This document shows positions 35,021 through 48,610 of a DNA stretch of 64,000 nt, piece after piece. Made by a program: the position numbers and the translations under genes. How positions within the stretch are numbered: the stretch's first letter is position 1; each line of letters opens with the position of its first letter. The notes under the pieces were generated by a model. It did no database searches, was not told the origin of the DNA, and saw only the letters and a list, made by a program, of their open reading frames with translations. Source of the DNA: Antennarius striatus (Eukaryota; Chordata; Actinopteri; Lophiiformes; Antennariidae); contig NC_090787.1 in NCBI RefSeq assembly GCF_040054535.1, positions 14,453,001 to 14,517,000 of the forward strand, given 5' to 3'.

Positions 35021-38000
35021 TATATTATATATATATATATATAAGATATACATATACTATTAATATTAATAGAAAAAAAAGATGATGCTCAAGAAGTCAA
35101 GAACCCCAGTATATTATATTCAGAGAAGATAATACAGAAGAGCACCAAATTCCAGGGAAGTCTCAAAGTTGTGAAGAAATTTCTAAAAAAAAAGTCTTTT
35201 ATGAGTAATCAGTCCTTCACTTAGGCTAATAGCTGTTGGATATTTCACTTTGATTGAAACTCGTGGACAGACTTGAAGACTTTCCCTAGAGCCACACCAC
35301 TTTGCATAGCACTAGCTCCCAATAAATTCCACAAAAGCGGTCCCAAAACCCTACAACCCAAGGCACATTTTGTTCCTCAGGCAGTGTCAGTACTACTGAC
35401 TACTGGCTTATAATTTTCCCATAATTAGCCCCGATGACATGATCCCAGCCCACTGATTCTGCCTGAATGTAGGCTGCTCAGAGGAACATTGTGCTTCCAG
35501 TAAAAGCTTGATGTTTGTTGGTGAATTGGATTGACTCAACAAGACATTGTGTAGGTGTTGAACATGTTGCAGGTGCTTATGGGTGGACTAGATAATAAGG
35601 AAAAGTGAAATAATATATCTGTAAGCCGAGCAGAAAGTTGCTCAGATCAAAGGCTAACAGTAAACAAGAAGAGATCACGTTCTGGGGCAGCAGTGAGCTG
35701 ACTGATCTTTACAGGGGTAGGCGCTGTAGGTGTGTGATTGGAGTCTGCTGACTTCTCTGATTTATTCTCACCGTGTAACACATTTGTCCTTTACTCCTCT
35801 GCAGTCCAGGAGCATTAAGAGAAACCTTTTAAACTTTTTTCCTCTGATACTCTCCACAGTTGCCTTGAACAGTTGAGAGGTATGCTTGCAGGTATGACTG
35901 AACAACATCGTTAGTTTATAAAATGATGAACACTAGATTTTTAAAATCTATACCCTTAAGTGCATTCTTATGAATCTATTGAAAGGAAGTAGAAAATACC
36001 ACACACGCTCTGCTGTTTTCATAGTTTAGTTACTTCTAGAGGATGAGTAAACACTGTGGTTTGAAGGAATTAGGATAGAGACTCCTCCTCTGCCAACGGT
36101 AAATCAGCTTCCATTCACACAAGCATGTAATGTAGTATTACTAATAAATAATAATGGTATTTTTATTTATGGATGACTCTTCAGGGCCACTTTAAATAAG
36201 TCAAATGGCCATTAAAAGTAAATTTTCTCATGCGAATTGAACATGAGCAGATGACGTGTTTGTGGAGAGACTTTCAGAGGGTGGGGGGCAGCTATGGAGA
36301 TGATTCTGTTCCACATCCGGTGCCTCGCACTGAGTAGTGAGGACAGAAGAGTGGCATCAGAAAACTGGAGGCTGAGGGAAGGGGCTTGGTGTGGGGGTTT
36401 TGTAAGTGAGGAGAAGAAAATTGAAGCCTATGTGTCACAAAATATTATGATTACTATTTAAATCGATGATAATGGTGGTCACTAAAAATCCCACAGTTAT
36501 AACTTTTCTAACTGGAACAGTAAAACATTCAGAATCTTGAGCGAGGTGTGGGACATGAGTGTTACCCAGCTATTTTCACCTGACTTGACTTGCCCCCCCC
36601 CCCCTGTTTCCCCTCCATGCCCCTCGTCACTGTTAGACATTAGCGATCCCTCTGGATCCATAACCTTTTCTTAAAACGCTTTCACATTAATCACGCTGCT
36701 GATTCTACTCGTCAGTCTCCCTCTCTATGCCTTGTGTTTATCTCTCACCTACTCTCTGCTTCAGGCGATTTTCATTGAAACAACCATTGCTGCCCCTTCA
36801 CTCTTCTGCTTTTTATAGCCTATACCAAGAGATGCCTCATCCAGGTAAGTAATGGTAATGATAAAAGTTTATGAGAGAGGAAGGCAACACAGTGATGGCT
36901 GATTCAATTTCAACAAATAATTTCCAGATAGTCTAGTTTTCCAATTTTTAGATCTGAAATTAGAGATTGGAACAAACTCTGGCTAGCTTCTGAAGAAATC
37001 AGCTTTTATTAAACATTGGAAACAGCAGACTGTGAAAGGTATGAAGGGTGTGTTGGAGGGGGTATTGACTTTAAGCAATATAATTCATGCTACGTACTTA
37101 ACATGAACTTGAGGCACCAATCAGACCTATACGTAAAAAACAAAACAATGACTGAGCACTGAAAAAAATTTAGCAGCAAAATGACCTTGGGTTTATTTGT
37201 AATTAAAGAGAGACAGAGGAAAACACTCAACTAGATTAATGCTTCTAATCCACTTAGCAGTTATGAAAAAGATTCTTGAAGCTGTCAGCGCCTATGATGC
37301 TTTACATGAATGCCTCTTTTGGCCGAAGTGCCACTACAATCTTCTGAGGACGTTATACATGTCTAATGGGGAGGCTTTCCTTTGTGTGAAGGCTGGAAGC
37401 CTAAACGTAGCCTGAACATAAAGAAGACTAATCAGGGGACACTTAAATAAGAGAAGAGCAGGCCGAGATCATACATGTGGTGATCATGTGATCATACATG
37501 AATCCATTCTGGGTGAAATGTTGTATGTTGTAAGGAATCATATTTTGATATCTCTGGGTACCAAATACAAGTTTGGATTAAAAATCACTTCTTGTTTTTT
37601 TATATCTGCAGCTCACAGATTTTAAGACATGTAATGTAATGTTGACAAATGTGTGTTGTGTGTATGATATAGTGTTATCTTAAAATATTTTGCCATGTTT
37701 AAATTACTGAACATCTTCTGTAACTTCACAATTCTAGCTGTATCATTTTGATGAGAAAAAGGACACCACTGCGTGAATATTTGGTACAGTCTGACAGCTG
37801 CACTAAAGCAAATTGTTTCATTTGTAATGAGAGCGTTGTGCACTAACAGACTTCTACATTTTGCTCATTACATTTTAAATATTTTCCAGTGGAGAGTACC
37901 ACTGGGCTTCATCACATGGTTGTCAGAGTGAATCCTAATGTTACACCCCGTGGCCCCGCAGTGTGCTGAGAAACATTTAGTTGTCCATTTGACATTCACA

Positions 38001-41000
38001 GTCTGCAAGGTTTTCATTTACACAAAAATCACTATGTATGAAGGCAATTTAGCTCTCTCATTAAAAAGACATAAACGCCTCAGAACTTAATGGCATCGCA
38101 GACTAAAAGAGTGAGCCTTTGGAGCTTTGAGTTTACATATTAAGATTGTCATGTGCATAAAAATGGAAGTATCTGGTCAGTGTTGACTCAAAACAGAAAG
38201 ATATGGTAAACAGTACAAGTTCACCATCCTCCAGCTATTTATCTGACGCGTTCAGAAGCAGCCACACATTACGCAAGAATTTTCAAAAGTTTGTATTGTG
38301 TGTCAATTAATTTTAATGGTAAATTTTACCAGCATTTGTCACAGTATGCCTGTTATTAATTTGCTTCTGTAAAATAACATCTATAGTTATTGTATCTTCA
38401 CAGAGAATAAAACAATCAATACTGTGAGGTGAAGCTGTATGCATGACTGCAGTGTTAATTGTCACAAAGCGGCACATTCCCTTATTGTTATCTGCACCTT
38501 TCATTATAAAATCTATCACAGGGAGATAATACAGTTCAAGCTTAGTAGGAGAAATTTTCATTAGCAATCGTGTTTGATTGTAATTATTTTTAGTGCGATT
38601 TTTATTGCTATACAGGAAATGCTATGTGCTTACTATTGAGAGAAAACCCTGAGCATTATGCCAAACTCCACTAGTGAGTATGATCAAGCTGAAATTACTT
38701 TTTTTGGTAATGAGTTCCTGGATCCCTACTGCCTTTAATTTCACTATTCATAAAAAGTGACATTAATATTATCAGGGGTGAGGTGATTGAAAGTGATGGA
38801 AGCCCTCCTTCATCAGTCCACTTTATGAACTGCAACATTACATGTCTTTCGATATTAAAGCTGAACAATGAAGTCACTCATAACCTGCTGCCATAAACAG
38901 CACATAAATGTGGCACACCCTGGATGTAGGTTTGTTTCAGTTGTTCATTTAATTGTTTTATAGATGTACAATGAGAATATAGAGCAATCTCTAATCTGAC
39001 TCCTGCCTCATGTGAGGAAATGTCCTTGGTATGTGAGAGCAATTCAGTTTCCAAGGTCTCTACGGTACATCTCAGTGCTGTCCCGTTTCTCTCAGACAAG
39101 ATGAGACTAGAGACATGCATTATTTGTAACTGATACCATTCCTTAATGTGTCTGCACTCCCCCTGGCAGCCCATAATGGACCATTTTTGAGGTTCTCAGC
39201 ATCTTGTTCAGCTTTTGATGGTGATGGAATGGGGACAGTGGGTGTCACCTGGGAAGAAACAAGAAGAACGATGGGCCTTTCATTTACTTGTCAGGAAGCT
39301 GGCATTGCTACCACTTGACATGATGTGCATATAGAGAGTACTTGTAAGTGGAGTGGCAGATAACAATAAAGGAGAAAATTGCCCTTCAAAAGCAAAATAT
39401 CCTCTTGACTTTTATGATCCAGCAGAAAAAAAAAGAAAATGTCACATAGGTAAGATAAGAAATAATATGTACAATAACTGAGTACATATCTCAAATCAAT
39501 AATAATTAATACAGTGTTTAAAGGGCAAATGCACAGATATGTCACAGCTGTCCGATTATACAAAAGGTCTTTGGTAGCATGTGAAAATATTTTTTTCATG
39601 GTTCCAGATGGAGCCATTTAGTCTGAAGTGTGAAAAACTGCCTCAAATGAGGTTCCATGAAGCAACTTGAGTTCTAAAATTAAAAAAAAAAAAAAGTTTG
39701 TTGTCAATTCAGACAGAAACACTCTTCCCAGACTTCTGCTTGAGGCCAGGGGTGGGATACAGCTTTAGAGAAGAACTCATTTGTAGAATGAGTAAACATG
39801 TGTTAATAACATTTTAATCTCTTTGGTAATGACAAACTGTAAATTATTAAAAATTACGTCTATTTGTTTTTCTTTGTATTTATTTCATGCATCTATGAGG
39901 TTGTTTGACTGAATGAAGAAACATCATCACACCATACAGAGAGTCTGGTTCTGGGTCAAAGAAATGGTTGCCATCTATTAGGGCCTACTAGCTTAGGGCC
40001 TGAGTGTTGAAAGGTGAGCTTTATTGTAAAAGGTGTGAGGATTGAAGCATTAAAATGCCCATCTTGTTAATGTAACACTCATGAATATCTGTGTCCAGGA
40101 CTTTGGCACTTCTTGAAGTCAGGTCAAAGACACAACAGCAGTGGGGTTATGAAGTCTCGGCTTTAACAGCATAAAATTAGTCAGAGGTAAAATAAGGGCA
40201 CGCTGTACAGATATGAAAGACACAATAAGCGTCCATCACCTGTCTCCTCACCTTTAACCATTTGCAGATGACACAGGTGTGTGACTCAACCCTTTGCGAC
40301 ATTGACAACATCAAAAAAATCCTACCGGGGGCAACACCTAAATTAAAGTCTGTATACTTTGAGACGGATGAATGCACTTCAAGAGAAATTGGCTTAGGAT
40401 TCCGTCATCTTCGCTCAAATCCAAATGGCTGTGTGTCTTTAATGAGATCTGTCATCTCATTTTAGCTCTTGGGGCAATATCTGTTTGACCTCAACTGCTT
40501 GTCAGGCAGTGGAGAACAAAGATTTAAGTGGCATTTAAGTGGCAGGGGCAGTGTTAACAAGGCTACACACTGGGCAACAATTGTAACAGATCTCGTATGC
40601 TTCTTTTCAGTGAAATTATAGGGTTGAAATCAACAAATGAAATTTTAGTAACTGCAGTGTAACGACTGAAAGAAAGGTTGAGAAAGAAAGTGAAGCATTT
40701 GGTCACTATTTTCACCCAAAGGAAAATATCTTGATGTACAAAACACAATACCTGGGCATGCTGAGAATAAAAGTGAGGGTTTGAATTTTGCTTAACATTG
40801 GCAAGCAAGTCCATGCCGTCACAGTTGCTCATCTCTAATTTGAGACCAATCAGACATTGTGATATGACAGCCAAGCTTTAATTACCACAATACTGGGAAG
40901 AAAAACCTGTCTCATTATACTCTCCTTTTAATCGTTCTCTTTCAAAGATGTTTCCAGGAAACGGTGGAGTAAGAGACAAGGCACACACTCCCAAGGTCTC

Positions 41001-44000
41001 TGGATTAATAATACAACCAGAGGAGATGCAAGTACACAGGCGGGTAGTGGAAACCACAGTACATGCCACATCATATAACACAAAGTTGAAAACACGGAGA
41101 GCTTTGTATGCCGCCTTGAGAGTGTTTGCCTTCAGTACATACAAACACACACACACACATACACACACAGCATTTCATCTGTTCTACATGCTACATTTCT
41201 AGTGTTTTTAAAACGTTCAGTATTTTGACCCTGTCTAAGGTTTTCATTATCATGAACATCATTGTAATTATTGTAGCAATACAATAAATGCTGAAGTGGC
41301 AATTTCGAGTGGTGAGTGAACAGGAAGGGGTGAGGAATTATTAATGACATCAGCAAGTGTCCACACTGATATAACAGCACTGCGGTATAGTGATGGAGTT
41401 TCTGAGCGGGTCTAGGTGTCTGGCTTTCAGATTGGCCAGCAACATGCATGTACACTTTGGTCCAAACTGAAAATATCTACCTGAAGTATTGAGCCGAAAT
41501 TTTAAATGAAAGTCAGTCATCAATGATTAGATGATCTTTGGAAAAAATACTGTGTGCACAGGAACACACAACAATGTAAATGGCTTGATTTTATATATAT
41601 ATTTTATATATCATCTCGCTTTAGGCAGCTGGGTGGTCACAATAGAGTTTATGATCTCAGTGAGTACTAATCCAAACCATAAATATTTTCATGTTATTCT
41701 TGTAAATACCATACTACTATGGTCATAAAAACTAGTCCTGCCAATAATTACTTTTATGAGGTTCTTTCCAATTATAAAGCGGCTATAATCATGATATATT
41801 AAAGTTTTAATCTCCTTTAGTGCACAACCCTAATGTGTGGATTCATCTACCAACGCAACAATGCTGAGCAAAATGGAGGGAAATTCATGCGGAAATATTG
41901 AGCGCTATGAGGCCAATATTGAGTTGGCTCTACATTTTCTTTTATGTTCCATGTTACTCACAACTGGACATTTTCATGTGTTTTATACTGGGCAACTAAA
42001 CATATTACTTTTTAAAAAAAACAAACTTTTCTTTATCTATACAAGTAGAGCTTGGAGTTTTACAGTGCAATGAATGAGTCCCTCTTAACTATATGTGTGG
42101 CTGAAGAATAGAGTCATGTAGATGAGGCCGATTATCTAACTTTCTGAAACTCATTTTAGTCTCTGTTTGGCACAGAGGATCAAGCCAACAGCACTGAAAA
42201 GGTTTTAACTATGGCTATAATCCCTTCACTGCTGAGAGCTGGATTTAGAGGGAATTCTGTGTGTGTGTGTGTTTGTGTTTCTGCATGTGTGTGTTAACAC
42301 ATAAGAAAGGATGTAGAGAAATAAAGGGAACAAAGCAAACTGCGCTGTACTATTTAAGATGACATATTGGTGGCCACTTAGGATGTCATCTGATAGTAGA
42401 AGTTCATTAAGGCATGATATTCCTTTTCGTACACAGGCCATAGTTACAGCTTGTTCTTATGTCACCCGACAATCACGTTTCACACATTCTCCATCAGAAA
42501 TTTTCTAAATCATAATTTCCATAATTTCTGCTGTTATCTTAGCATCCTGCTGTTGTTGTTTTATTTTAATTATTCTTCTACTTCAGTCATGTTGCTATTA
42601 TGTGTGCTCTACACATCACTGCCCTGCCTTCACAGATGCAGTAATTTAATTGGCATTAGTCTCAATAGAGTAATCAGCCACCACCACCACCACAAATCCA
42701 TAGGAGAGTTACAGTATCTTGTTGGGGTTAAATGCAGATGTCCATCAATGACAAGCGCCCTGTAGGATATAAGTGCCAAAGGAATTCTGACAAGCTAATT
42801 GTTACATATCACCAGTGCATCTGCTGCAATAAATGTGTTTGTTTTGTTGATTTGTTCCATGAATGAAAATTATTTGAGACCAAAATGAAAGATTATCAAT
42901 TAATTGATCCAGATGAAATTAATTTGTGGCTCTTTTAAAAATGGATGCACAAAAAAAGTAGTTTTGCTTTTAAAAGTACCAAACATTCTTAATTTAAGGT
43001 TTTTTGGTTTTTTTTGATGAAGTTTTAAATGATTTAATTTTATGAATCTACGTTCTGAGACAATACTATAGACTATAATTTCAATTACCAAAACTAAATG
43101 GGTCTAAATACTCAAATTAAAGCAAGCAAATATTTTCCAAGCAGAAACAATCATTATTTGGTTCCACGTGTTCTGATGTGCAGCTTTCCTTTATCTCTAA
43201 TTATATATTGAACATTCCTGGTACCTTTTTCAAACGTTTGTTAGAAATTGGTCACTTATGGACCTTCAGGTTTTTGGAATATTATTTTGGACATTTTCTA
43301 AAAATCTTCTTATCTGGCATTAATTCAGATAAAACTGTAACTGTATTTTGAAGTGGTTTAAAGTACTGTTTAAAAATGTAGGGAACTGAGAATGTAGGGA
43401 GAATAATAAATGTGTTACCAGTTCATTGAAAGAAAGCTGTTGAGACTTTCTGCTGTCAAGGTTAAATGGAGAAACACATCAGATCTTTCTGGTATCTTCT
43501 GGTAACATCAATAGAACTACTTATTAGTGTAATGAGCACTGCGTTTGATGATATAGTGGGCTGATAGAGACTCAGATGCAAAACCAGTGAGATCTTGACA
43601 AAGACACATGGCTGGTATCTTGGTTTACTTTATCGCTAATATAATGACTGGAAAGTAAATTATTCAAGGGCTGTTCTCATGTTTAAGGGATGATAACTGT
43701 AATCAAAGAGTGGTAGTGTCTATCAGACATGTCTATTAATTCCTGTCTATATGTTCAAAACACTCTGGTGTACAAACATTTGTTTCATAAAGGAAACCAT
43801 ATCCTTACTTGATCAATCAGCATTTATTTTTATACCCAATTTGAGTACTTTTTCCAATAACCAAAAAGTACTCGAAGTGTTTTATAATAATTTAAAAAGT
43901 ATAAAATAGTAAGGCAGAAATACATCACATATCATAAAATTATATATGGTGTATAAAATGAAAAGGAACATACATTTTTAGACAAAGCATTACAAGCCAT

Positions 44001-44169
44001 TCATATAAATAAGTTAGATGTAACTACAATAAAAAAATACAGAAAATGAAGAATTAATGCAAAATTATACGGTCCTATAAGGAATTGAAAGCCATTCTAA
44101 AAAAATAAGTGTTGAGTGATCACATGTCTGGGTCAGAGAATTATTCCATGGCAAGAGCTTAGCAAAGGT

Positions 44170-44464
44170 AAATGAACCATCACCCCTAATTTCCCCCTGA
44201 GGGATCAATAAAGTATACTTCTTCTTCTTCTTCTTGTACTTTGAACTTGGGACTTGTAAAAGTAGTAGGCCAGATGCCTGTGAAGATCTGCCATGCTTTC
44301 TTAGAGATAAAATCCGATGAATAATCATGGGTGAGGCCATTCATGGATTTATAAGTGACCAGCAACAGTATTTTGTAAAACAACCTGGAAGCCACTGTAC
44401 TGACGTCAGTATGGGAGTGATGTTCTCTCATCTGGAAGTGTTTCTCAAATAATGATACCAGCAT
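44170..44464 (-). pseudogene. Degraded LINE reverse-transcriptase C-terminus next to a repeat tail
   Basis: The minus-strand frame contains LFYKILLLVTYKSMNGL followed by SSDFI, resembling the FKILLLTYKALNGLAPxYLSDLL region near the end of fish Rex/L2-like LINE polymerases. The preceding catalytic part is missing. The frame then reads into (GAA)n and the complement of a retrotransposon tail (ttccccctgagggatcaata, aagtatac, TTC repeat; about 44190-44237), so this is a junction of two elements. No function expected. Confidence 0.55.
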
Positions 44465-45009
44465 TTTTCACAAGGTGGAGGTGGGAGGTAGGATTGATTC
44501 AAATTTCAACTTTCCATACATTAATCTGGTCTTAAACTAAAAAAGGGGTGAACAGATTTCTTGAGGTGTTGTCTGTTAAAAAACGGTTTCATCTTTGCTA
44601 AATGATAAAAGTTTCTTCCAACTTCAGAAAAAATCTGTCTCTCAAATTAAAGACAGCTTCAAAAGTTACTGATATCCGGATTTAGTTTTAAGCAGCAGAT
44701 CCATGTAATCAGTCAATAATCATTCAAAGGACTCCCCAACTACTAGGATTGGATGCAAGGGACCATTGGAATAGGTTGATTGGGATTTCCCACCACCTGA
44801 CATGTGTGATAGATGTGGCAGTATTTCACCACATACATTTTTATCCAGGAAAAATAAATTACGTAACATGTGACAGTATTTTGTTTTAATTACTTAAGTC
44901 TCCAGCTAACATGGAATCATCAGCAAGACCAAGCGCTTGTAGTGTGAAATCGTCTGGCACTACATTAATCTGATCTGAACTGGAGCTCGACCTTCTCATC
45001 AAAACACCG

Positions 45010-45498
45010 ATGTTCAGAAAGAAACCACAAGGTGGACTGTTTTCCTCCGCAGCAGCAAAAAAAACCCACCCACAGTTAGAGAAGGGTCATTTATCTGAGC
45101 GTCAATCAAGATTTCTCTGGTACCATTTATGTTCAGCACAGCATGAAAACAGATCAGTCTCATTTAAACATTTTAACACATTTTCACTCTCAACGATGGG
45201 TGATGCTGAGGGAGAGGGATCAACCTCATCTAATGTAACCATGAACGACTCAGAGAAATCTACAGCTTCATCCAAATTACAAGCCTTCCCACGCAGAATT
45301 GGGCACACGGGAAACACTTTTGACACAGTCTCTTTAGGAGAGACAGAAACGCGGCAACAGGAATGCTTTTCAACTACTTCAGGAAGAGTAAACACATTGC
45401 CCTTGTTATCCAAAATGAATGATATACCACTTATCAGAAAACCTGGGAGCACAGCAACTTTCACAAGTCCGATACAAAGACTGAAAATAACTGAATAA
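45010..45498 (+). other. Unassigned 162-codon open frame
   Basis: ATG at 45010 begins MFRKKPQGGLFSSAAAKKTH; stop TAA at 45496. The product is Ser/Thr-rich and hydrophilic with no signal peptide, membrane segment or motif I recognise. The opposite strand is also open for 120 codons (45102-45464), so coding direction is not settled. No splice sites, promoter or polyadenylation signal clearly belong to it. It is the longest non-repeat frame in the intron and could be a chance frame, an old retrocopy or a lineage-specific exon. Confidence 0.2.
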
Positions 45499-46899
45499 TG
45501 TGTAGTGGGGCTCTGAAGTTCACTTTATTTAACTCCTTCCACCGGCAAATCAGACTTGCATGAAGACTTATTTCAGAGAGGTAGGACACTACTCATCATA
45601 AATGAATGATACACAGAAGTGTTGGGGACAGGTATCAAAGCCTTTGAAACATAAAAAATGGTGATCTACTTTTGCTCAGGATTTTGAAGATTTCTTTGAT
45701 AAAATCAATGCTCAATCAATGCTCCAGTTTCAGCGGATTCATATTGACTTTTCCTCTTAAGAACTGGGTACAGGGAAACATTGCTCAAATTATCCCAGCA
45801 GAATTGGCTTTATCATTTGTACCACAGTCTTAACATTACGCAAGTGGCACCATGTACAACACATTTTCAAACACACACAACTAACACCACCCTTTAATCA
45901 TGCACAAATTCTTAATACTGTATGTCTAGTTTTCTCTATTTTCAACATTTTTGTCTGTATGCTTCAGGAACAAGTTTGTAAACTTAACTTGTAACACAGT
46001 TTTCTTTAAAATGTCACATTCCAGACTCTAGTCAATGGATAAACTGGTACAGATTTCTTTGGCTTTTCCAACAAGCTTACATTGAAGCCACAGTGACTAA
46101 AACTCCTTGATCCAAATTTATCCCAATGCTATGCACTCAAAAACACTGAACTAAGCCTCAATCTTGGGACTCTAGTTACAAATGGACTTAGGTGCTTGCT
46201 TGCTTAGTGCTTGCTTGTAAAAAAAAACAAAACAGGAAAAGAGTGACGTTAACCGTAGCTGCTCTTTCAAGAGCCCTGATACATGGGTACAATGCTGGAA
46301 CTTAATGCTGTTTATTGTTATTCTCCACTTCCTTCATTTGGAATGCCAAGTGGAGTTTGTCTTACCTACAGAAAGTTCAAGTTCAGGCTCCACTCCAGCA
46401 ACCTCCAGCTCCCTTGCTTCTGCCATTGGCGCGTGGCCTTCAGCCTCACTCACATCCACACCTAGGTTTGGCGGCACACCTTTCTCTACAAGCAACTTCC
46501 ATAAAAACATCTCTAAGCTTTGCTATCTGAGCACTGTAACACACTTGCACATCATAAATATTAGACAAAATTAATTAATTTAGCTCTTTTTTTTTTCATT
46601 CTGTATATTTTTCTTCAAGGACATGACACAAAATTATCAAAAGAAAACTATCATATCCCCCATGCAAAATAAATCTGCCAAGCAGGAGGAGGAACATAGC
46701 ATGAAAAGAAAAAGACGAGCAGTTCATGCCATGTCTTTTCTAGGGACTCTGAGACACAACATGGTTTGGTTCCATCTACTCTAAGTCCCAAGACAATAGA
46801 AATGGCTATAATAAGGAATGTGAATTTATTTACAGTGACTTATGAGTGACATTATCATTATCTTCAGAACATTGAGACCTGGCATTGTCCTGTGGTCAT

Positions 46900-47290
46900 T
46901 GGTTGTGAGGCTTGTCTTGCTGGTCGAGTTGACAGTTGCATGGCAACAGGGCATTGAGGAATATGAGAGGAAGAGGCTGTGGTACGCTGACTTACAGACA
47001 GAGTGGCAGGTGGGAGAAGAACAATCTCGCTGGTGGAAGTCAGCTGCCGTGGCACTGGAAGCCTCTCAGCCTCATGCTCCCTGCAGGTCATTGGCGACAC
47101 GGCAGGAAAAGTCAAGAAAAAGTCAAGAAAGTCCCAAACGAACACTCTGAAGAAGCAGGAAAGGGAATATGTTGGCCAGTTAGGACAAGAACTGGGAAAA
47201 CCAAGAAATCATGTAGTTCACACATTATTCACAAGAACCAGGAGATGTCCCTGACCACTGCCACACCATCCTGGGGTGATTAAAGGGGCA
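46900..47290 (+). pseudogene. Frame-shifted fragment of a fish retrotransposon polymerase C-terminus
   Basis: Across three frames there are short pieces (RLWYADLQTEW, then LVEVSCRGTGSLSA, then EEAGKGICWPVRTRTGK) in the order expected for the C-terminal part of fish non-LTR polymerases (YADLxxEC...PVEVGCRGF...EEAEKASxWLWxRR). Frame breaks separate them. Identification is from memory of the motif order and is moderately sure. Confidence 0.45.
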
Positions 47291-47455
47291 ACATACTCAG
47301 GAAGGGGGCTCTGATGCTGAAAATCATGCTGCTGAAACAACTGGCACCAGCAGAGTTGTGACAGGAAGGAATTAATACCAACCTGTCAAAAAAGGAATTT
47401 AAAAATTCATCGAGTAAATGTCCCTCCACACATTAGGAATAATCATACTGCCTAT

Positions 47456-47508
47456 GTGTGTGTGTGTGTGTGTGCGCGCGCGCGCGTGCGTGTGTGCGTG
47501 TGTGTGTG
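47456..47508. repeat. (TG)n/(CG)n microsatellite
   Basis: Alternating purine-pyrimidine run of TG and CG units, a potential Z-DNA former. A second TA run lies at about 47931-47971. Confidence 0.95.
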
Positions 47509-47945
47509 TCTGATATAGAAGACGACATCATCTGTATCAGACAAACTTTCAACATGTGCTCTCATGGTAGAAAATATGGTTGGTGGTTGGAGCCAATGCT
47601 AGCCTATACTGTCAACACTCACAGCCCATTACTCATACAGTCCCAGATATACAGAGTCAGAGTAACGGCTGGGCAGACTCCACACTGCTTCACTGCATCC
47701 ATCAACTGCAAACCACTGAGCACCAGCAGACCACAGCTCCGCATCGGTTCACAACCCATCTTACTGTCAATCCTCCACAGCTAACAGGTAGAAAGCTGCC
47801 CGGCCACATCTGAACATTTTACTTTGTCACATTCCAAATAACATATCTGTCCTGATGTTTCTTTCACTGTTTGAAAGCACAAAAGATTCAAATATCCCTT
47901 CGCTTTGTAACACAGCAGATGATTCTAGCTATATATATATATAAA

Positions 47946-47978
<33 letters not shown>

Positions 47979-47989
47979 GTATATTGTAC

Positions 47990-48245
47990 ATGCCCGTACA
48001 AACACACACACACAGGCATGCAGATGATGGTAGAGTGGTGGGCAGCTTTCCCATGGGGCGCACCTAATGAGCAACTTGTAAAAGAATGGTGCCTTGCTCG
48101 AGGGCACCTCGGCAGTCGCCAGGAGGTGAACTGACACCTCTCACTGCCAGTTCACACTCCAACTTTTTTGGCCCACATAGGTCTTGAGTGGAGACCCTCT
48201 GGTTCCTAACCCAAGACCTAGTGGACAGAATTACTGCCACCCCAA
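47990..48245 (-). repeat. Diverged tRNA-headed SINE, same family as 50401-50836
   Basis: Shares with the later copy the blocks ggtgccttgctcgagggcac, ctcggcagtcgccaggaggtg, and actgccacccc at the head end. The A and B boxes are largely decayed and the 3' tail is replaced by a TA/CA microsatellite. Old copy. Confidence 0.65.
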
Positions 48246-48282
48246 AATAATACTTTAATCTGAATTAATATTTGTTTTAATA

Positions 48283-48610
48283 CAGTGCGCCCTCACGCAT
48301 TTGCGACTTCACCTCATCACGGATTTTTGGTAAGCAGTAACGTGATGCCATATTGGCTGACGGCATCAGGAAGTGCGCTACGTTCCGTGAGTCTCGGATT
48401 TACGTGAGACACAAAAGTGCTTTAAACAGTCGATAAGAGTGTGGGAAAAGGTAATACAGATAGAAGGTGATTTAATATCAGTATGGGAAGGGTCATAAAT
48501 GTTTAAAGTACTGTAAATAATAAGACAAATAGTTTTTAGCTTTATCGCGGAATTTGTTGATCATGTGTGGTTCCTGGAACGCATTAACCGCAAGAAACAA
48601 TAGCACAGTG
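48283..48610. mobile_element. Tigger/pogo-like MITE flanked by TA
   Basis: The element begins CAGTGCGCCCTCACGCATTTGC and ends ...GCAAGAAACAATAGCACAGTG, with TA on both sides (48281-48282 and 48611-48612), as expected for Tc1/mariner-class insertion. CAGTG/CACTG ends match and the near-terminal blocks (cgcatt...gcgac; ggttcctggaacgcattaaccgc) are those of Tigger-like non-autonomous elements. At 328 bp it cannot encode a transposase. Confidence 0.5.
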
